A program made the position numbers and the translations under genes. Under the pieces are notes generated by a model that worked only from the letters and a program-made list of their open reading frames with translations, searched no databases and had not been told where the DNA came from. Positions 59,415-64,000 of a stretch of 64,000 nucleotides of DNA are shown one piece after another. The stretch comes from Vibrio astriarenae (GTDB lineage Bacteria; Pseudomonadota; Gammaproteobacteria; Enterobacterales; Vibrionaceae), in NCBI RefSeq assembly GCF_010587385.1, contig NZ_CP047475.1, positions 496,001-560,000 on the forward strand. Reading direction: 5' to 3'. The stretch's first letter is position 1. Every line of letters begins with the position of its first letter.

Positions 59415-61212
59415 ACTCCGCCCAGCTAATTTCTCGTTCCACTACACATTGGTCATCAATGCTCAAGCGGCCGGTATTGCCATCAATTTGAGTACCTGGC
59501 ACTACTTTCATTTGTGGTAGATCTAACATCAGCAGGTAAGCATCCATACCGAGTGCTTGCAAGCGACGCTGTGCTTTCGATCCTTTTGGCCACAGATTGC
59601 TCATTTGGGCTTGGAGACTTTCATCAGGTTGAATCAGCAGAGGAATATCACTGAAGGTGACGCCCGTTAGGTCTTCATACTGCTTCGAGCTACTATTGCT
59701 ACGCGAGCTTGAAAATAGTTTTGGTGGCGTCGTATCTGGGTTAATCGCCACCTCAATGAATGGCTTGATGAGTGTCAGATCAGAGCTATCCGCGACGATG
59801 TAAACCGAGTCAATATCACGTCGGCTGCGGGCTTGAGTTTCGAGTTCAGTGTCGAGAATGGTCGACATCTGTGCGATGCGCTGTTGGCTCTGTTGCAGAC
59901 CAAATACGTTATTGATATTGCGTTGTAGCTGATTTTTGTCAGCGAACAGATCAACCGCTGCCGGAGTATCAGCTTGCTTCGCCCACTCCTCTTGGAATGC
60001 ACTGCTCACGCGTTTTCCAAGATTATTATTTGGCGCGAGGATAAGCGGGAACTGGAAGCCCTCATTCGCTAAGTATTTCGCTGCTTGTGCTACTTCTTGC
60101 TCTGGTGACAGAGCGAGATAACAGGTACCAAAGCCATCTTCAATATCGTCAGGGATATTGAGGGCGAGAGTAGGGATTGGCGCTGGCAGGGTCGCTTGTG
60201 CCTCTTGAAGCATCTCTACACTGCTCTTTTTCAAGGGCCCGACGATGAAGTCCACCTGGTTGTCGACCAACTGCTGTTTCAGCCCTTGGCCCGAGATATC
60301 CGTGGTGTCGATCAGAATAAGATGGCTATCAGGATCGCGATTTTCGTCATTCATCATCGCCAAGATAAAGCCATCGCGAATGAGTTCAGATTGGCTCTTA
60401 TACTTACCGCTTAATGGCAACAACAGTGCAGTCTTTGATGGTAAGGTAATCTCAAGGGCTAACACTTCGTTGATCGCTTTTGGTGTATAGAAGGCCGCAG
60501 GGTGTTGCGAGTTACTGTCTAACCACTGCTCAAGTGAGCCTTTGAGTCCGCCGATATTGCCTTTTTGGCTTCTAAACAGACGTGCGAGCTCTAACCAGCC
60601 AGCCAATATAACTTCGTTTTGGTTCACTGCCAAGCGGTTGATTTGCACGCTATCGTATTGAGATAAGTTACTCCAAATTCGTTCACTGATGAGCGGTTGA
60701 CTGGAAGCCGGCGCATATTGTGCCATCGCAACGAGTTCACGGTTAGCATTAAAGTAGCTCGCTTGTTGCTCAAACAGGTCAGCACGCAGTTCGTAATACT
60801 CTTCCCATTGCTCGACGGGTAAGTCCCAACTTGATTGGAAGTTCAAAGCCGTGAGTGCGGTTTGATATTGGCCGAGTTGGGAGTATAGATCAGCGCGACT
60901 GAGTTGCCACTCCGCTTGCTGGATCGGTGAAAGTGATAAGCGTTGGATGCGCGTTATCAGGCGGGAAGCAAGTTCGTCATCACCCTCTTTGATCGCAGCT
61001 TTCAGTGCCATGATCAGCCAATCTGCTTGAAGGCTATTCTGCGTACTATCGGCACGAATAAGGTAGGTTTGAGAATCTTGAATAGGATCTTGAGTAATAT
61101 CGACACTCTCAGGGACAGTCGGGGTCGATGAACAAGCCGCAATTGTCATTGCTAGTGCTACAGGAGTGAGTAAGCGTGGTACACTCCACTTTTTATGATT
61201 CTTTTTTGCCAT
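59401..61212 (-). CDS. lpoA: penicillin-binding protein activator LpoA
   Basis: A 603-residue outer-membrane lipoprotein with lipobox IAAC (Cys27), an N-terminal TPR-like helical domain (about 45-250) and a C-terminal periplasmic-binding-protein-like domain (about 260-590). It reaches through the peptidoglycan to stimulate PBP1A. It is the first gene of the minus-strand operon lpoA-yraN-diaA-dolP and is divergent from rsmI. Confidence 0.95.
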   Translation of the reverse strand: MAKKNHKKWSVPRLLTPVALAMTIAACSSTPTVPESVDITQDPIQDSQTYLIRADSTQNSLQADWLIMALKAAIKEGDDELASRLITRIQRLSLSPIQQAEWQLSRADLYSQLGQYQTALTALNFQSSWDLPVEQWEEYYELRADLFEQQASYFNANRELVAMAQYAPASSQPLISERIWSNLSQYDSVQINRLAVNQNEVILAGWLELARLFRSQKGNIGGLKGSLEQWLDSNSQHPAAFYTPKAINEVLALEITLPSKTALLLPLSGKYKSQSELIRDGFILAMMNDENRDPDSHLILIDTTDISGQGLKQQLVDNQVDFIVGPLKKSSVEMLQEAQATLPAPIPTLALNIPDDIEDGFGTCYLALSPEQEVAQAAKYLANEGFQFPLILAPNNNLGKRVSSAFQEEWAKQADTPAAVDLFADKNQLQRNINNVFGLQQSQQRIAQMSTILDTELETQARSRRDIDSVYIVADSSDLTLIKPFIEVAINPDTTPPKLFSSSRSNSSSKQYEDLTGVTFSDIPLLIQPDESLQAQMSNLWPKGSKAQRRLQALGMDAYLLMLDLPQMKVVPGTQIDGNTGRLSIDDQCVVEREISWAEYGTF

Positions 61213-61396
61213 GCGCTCTATTCTTGTGCGTGTTAAATTTAATCTACACCCTTCATACTTGAAGACGTAGCACGGGTATTAATAGTTGAAACACTCATTG
61301 GTCTCTTTTGCCAGTCGAGTGAGTCATTCTCGCCGCAGTGCTGCCACGAGATAAGTATTTAAGGTATATAGTAATCGCTGATGTGATGGTAAACAA

Positions 61397-62263
61397 ATGA
61401 CCGACAGTAAAACAATCCCTAACGACCTTCCTACGCTCTATATTGTACCAACTCCAATTGGTAATCTAGCGGATATCACACAACGTGCTATCGATGTGCT
61501 CTCTTCTGTCGACTTGATCGCAGCAGAAGATACTCGCCATACAGGTAAATTATTGTCTCACTTTGGTATTAACACCAAAACTTACCCTTTGCATGATCAC
61601 AATGAGCAGCAAAAAGCGCAAGCCTTAGTTGAAAAACTGCAGCAAGGAATGTCGATTGCTTTGGTCTCCGATGCAGGGACACCGCTGATCAGTGACCCAG
61701 GATACCACTTGGTTAATCAATGTCGTCAGGCAAATGTTAGGGTTGTGCCATTACCTGGTGCTTGTGCCGTAATCACTGCATTAAGTGCATCGGCGTTGCC
61801 TTCAGATCGTTTTAGTTTCGAAGGTTTTTTACCGGCTAAAAGTAAAGGTCGAAAGGACAAGTTCCTTGAAATAGCCAAGGTTGAGCGTACGTGTATTTTC
61901 TATGAGTCACCACATCGAATTTTAGATTCATTGGATGACATGCTGGCCATTTTGGGCCCTGAGCGTGAAGTGGCGATTGCCCGTGAGCTAACCAAGACTT
62001 TTGAAACAATTCGCAATATGCCGTTAGGAGAGCTAGTTGAGTGGGTTCGCAGTGATGAAAACCAACAACGTGGTGAGATGGTGCTATTGGTTCATGGCTT
62101 CCGTGAGGAAGCGAGCGATGAGATTCCTGATGAAGTAACGCGTAGTTTGTCGATTTTGGTTAAAGAGCTGCCGCTCAAAAAAGCCGCCGCAATGTGTGCT
62201 GAAATTTATAATTTGAAGAAAAATGCTCTGTATAAATGGGGTCTAGAAAACCTCGATAATTAA
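61397..62263 (+). CDS. rsmI: 16S rRNA (cytidine-1402-2'-O)-methyltransferase RsmI
   Basis: A 288-residue tetrapyrrole-methylase-fold enzyme that methylates the ribose of C1402; the same base is N4-methylated by RsmH, encoded 0.7 kb downstream. Blocks: [47 protein letters not shown] and [12 protein letters not shown]. The C-terminal extension is normal. It is divergent from lpoA, as is usual. Confidence 0.97.
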   Translation: MTDSKTIPNDLPTLYIVPTPIGNLADITQRAIDVLSSVDLIAAEDTRHTGKLLSHFGINTKTYPLHDHNEQQKAQALVEKLQQGMSIALVSDAGTPLISDPGYHLVNQCRQANVRVVPLPGACAVITALSASALPSDRFSFEGFLPAKSKGRKDKFLEIAKVERTCIFYESPHRILDSLDDMLAILGPEREVAIARELTKTFETIRNMPLGELVEWVRSDENQQRGEMVLLVHGFREEASDEIPDEVTRSLSILVKELPLKKAAAMCAEIYNLKKNALYKWGLENLDN

Positions 62264-62290
62264 TGATTTGGCTTGGGTTGGAGTTTTACC

Positions 62291-62319
62291 TAGACACTTA
62301 AGTGATAACTCTATACAAT
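62291..62319 (+). promoter_or_regulatory. promoter of rnpB
   Basis: TAGACA at 62291-62296, a 17-base spacer, then TACAAT at 62314-62319. The predicted RNA start is nine bases later, the correct distance. Confidence 0.7.
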
Positions 62320-62327
62320 CCGCCACC

Positions 62328-62755
<428 letters not shown>

Positions 62756-62762
62756 ATTCGAG

Positions 62763-62796
62763 ACCCACCATGACATCTGTTATGGTGGGTTTTTTG
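62763..62796 (+). terminator. Rho-independent terminator of rnpB
   Basis: The stem ACCCACCAT / ATGGTGGGT (9 pairs) is followed by T residues, starting 8 bases after the mature RNA end. The remaining 170 bases to rsmH are AT-rich with no clear promoter or gene; I see no mraZ. Confidence 0.92.
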
Positions 62797-62965
62797 CTTT
62801 TTGCTGACGAAAATGTCTCGATAAACCGTAAACTTAGCGAGAAATCACAGCCTGTGTAACGCTAATGGTAGCGATATGACATTAAATCAGTACACTGGAT
62901 AACAAATATTAACGATTATTATCGCCTACGCTTTATTTACGTATGCAAGGCCCAATGAGATAACC

Positions 62966-63916
62966 ATGAGCGAATCTTTCCAACACATTTCTGTTTTACT
63001 TAATGAATCTATCGATGGTTTGGCGATCAAACCTGATGGCATCTATATCGATGGTACGTTTGGCCGTGGTGGGCACAGTCGCACGATTCTTTCAAAGTTG
63101 GGCGAGAATGGTCGTCTTTATAGTATTGACCGAGATCCGCAAGCGATTGCTGAGGCAGGTAAAATCGACGACCCACGCTTCACCATTATTCATGGTCCAT
63201 TTTCAGGCATGGCGGAATATGCAGAGCAATACGGGTTAGTCGGTAAAGTCGACGGAGTGCTATTGGATCTTGGTGTGTCATCACCTCAGCTAGACGATGC
63301 CGAGCGTGGTTTTAGCTTTATGAAAGACGGCCCGCTAGACATGCGTATGGACCCAACGACAGGTATCTCGGTTGCTCAATGGTTGATGGAAGCGGATCTC
63401 GATGACATTACTTGGGTGATTCGAGAGTTTGGTGAAGATAAACATGCTCGACGCATTGCCAAGGCCATTGTTGCGTACCGTGAAGACGAAGAAAATGAAT
63501 CTCTGACTCGCACTGGGCAACTAGCAAAGCTTATCTCAGATGCGGCGCCAAAAAGTTTCAAAGAGAAAAAGCACCCAGCAACTCGTGCTTTCCAAGCGTT
63601 TCGTATCTACATCAACAGTGAGCTTGAAGAGATCGATACGGCACTAAAAGGTGCAGCAAGTATTCTAGCGCCGCAAGGACGCTTATCCGTCATTAGCTTC
63701 CACTCGTTAGAAGATCGTATGGTGAAGCGTTTTATTCGTAAAGAGAGCCGCGGTCCTGAGGTACCACATGGTATTCCAATGACTGAAGCTCAAATCAGCG
63801 CTCTGGGTAGTGCGAACTTGAAAGCCGCGAGTAAAGCCATTAAGCCTTCAAAAGAAGAAGTCGAGATGAACCCACGTTCACGTAGTTCAGTGCTACGTTT
63901 GGCGGAAAAACTTTAA
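62966..63916 (+). CDS. rsmH: 16S rRNA (cytosine-1402-N4)-methyltransferase RsmH
   Basis: A 316-residue SAM-dependent methyltransferase (MraW). Blocks: [28 protein letters not shown] (SAM loop), [29 protein letters not shown] and [14 protein letters not shown]. The start follows GAGATAACC. It is the first gene of the division and cell-wall cluster in this genome and leads into ftsL 12 bases later. It modifies the same nucleotide as RsmI. Confidence 0.97.
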   Translation: MSESFQHISVLLNESIDGLAIKPDGIYIDGTFGRGGHSRTILSKLGENGRLYSIDRDPQAIAEAGKIDDPRFTIIHGPFSGMAEYAEQYGLVGKVDGVLLDLGVSSPQLDDAERGFSFMKDGPLDMRMDPTTGISVAQWLMEADLDDITWVIREFGEDKHARRIAKAIVAYREDEENESLTRTGQLAKLISDAAPKSFKEKKHPATRAFQAFRIYINSELEEIDTALKGAASILAPQGRLSVISFHSLEDRMVKRFIRKESRGPEVPHGIPMTEAQISALGSANLKAASKAIKPSKEEVEMNPRSRSSVLRLAEKL

Positions 63917-63928
63917 GAAAAACGACCA

Positions 63929-64000
63929 ATGAGTGATAAAGCGCCTAACCTTGCCAAAATCATCGCCATGGATGTACTCACTGTCGGGCGCTTACCTCTA
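63929..64000 (+). CDS. ftsL: cell division protein FtsL, N terminus; cut by window end
   Basis: Only 24 codons are visible: MSDKAPNLAKIIAMDVLTVG and then RLPL, a cytoplasmic start followed by the beginning of the membrane helix. This fits FtsL, which always follows rsmH, and the Vibrio-type N terminus APNLAKxIAxDxLTVGR. FtsL forms a complex with FtsB and FtsQ in the divisome. Confidence 0.82.
   Translation, partial: MSDKAPNLAKIIAMDVLTVGRLPL

Overview
The window is a stretch of gammaproteobacterial core chromosome, best assigned to the genus Vibrio. The assignment rests on gene order (ygfZ | sdhE-ygfX | nadB | rpoE-rseABC | lepA-lepB-rnc-era | recO-pdxJ-acpS | varS/barA | rlmD-relA-mazG | pyrG-eno), on Vibrio-like protein sequences throughout, and on a moderate base composition. 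I see no tRNA, rRNA operon, insertion sequence, prophage, integron cassette or CRISPR array. I also see no large block of foreign composition. Almost every gene is a recognisable housekeeping gene, so the unusual material lies between and inside the genes.

Layout. 1-3.2 kb: ygfZ (cut by the window edge), sdhE, ygfX and nadB (FAD and NAD metabolism). 3.2-5.9 kb: the envelope-stress operon rpoE-rseA-rseB-rseC, with a sigmaE autoregulatory promoter and a small ORF overlapping the rpoE start. 6-12.4 kb: lepA, lepB, rnc, era, then (after a terminator) recO-pdxJ-acpS. 12.5-19.9 kb: the VarS/BarA hybrid kinase on the minus strand, then rlmD, relA and mazG. 20-23.4 kb: pyrG-eno with a probable class II CRP promoter, followed by a broken tandem copy of the eno 3' end and its terminator. 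23.5-28.7 kb: cystine carrier tcyP, cca, and the secretion accessory pair exeA-exeB. 28.7-33.4 kb: an SH3/coiled-coil membrane protein, a PiT phosphate transporter with its DUF47 partner, and the triphosphatase ygiF. 33.7-39.5 kb: a chemotaxis receptor with a sigma28 promoter, then glnE and hldE. 39.5-48 kb: tolC, then nudF-yqiB-cpdA-yqiA-parE-parC. 48-52.5 kb: degS, degQ, yhcB/zapG and zapE. 52.7-57.8 kb: rplM-rpsI, petABC and sspAB. 57.8-61.2 kb: the minus-strand operon lpoA-yraN-diaA-dolP. 61.4-64 kb: rsmI, rnpB, then rsmH and the first codons of ftsL, the start of the division and cell-wall cluster.

How the genes fit together. Several belong to one envelope-stress circuit: RpoE, its anti-sigma factor RseA, RseB, the site-1 protease DegS, and a periplasmic DegQ protease whose gene has its own sigmaE-type promoter. 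TolC, LepB, LpoA, DolP and HldE also serve the envelope. A second theme is global control: VarS/BarA (Csr pathway), RelA (ppGpp), CpdA (cAMP) and a CRP site before pyrG-eno. ParE and ParC, ZapE, ZapG, DiaA and FtsL connect replication, segregation and division.

The two most unusual observations are (i) three tandem 24-base hairpin repeats inside the P3 region of the RNase P RNA gene, and (ii) a decayed second copy of the 3' end of eno, with its own altered terminator, directly downstream of the intact gene. I did not find a wholly unknown multi-gene system.
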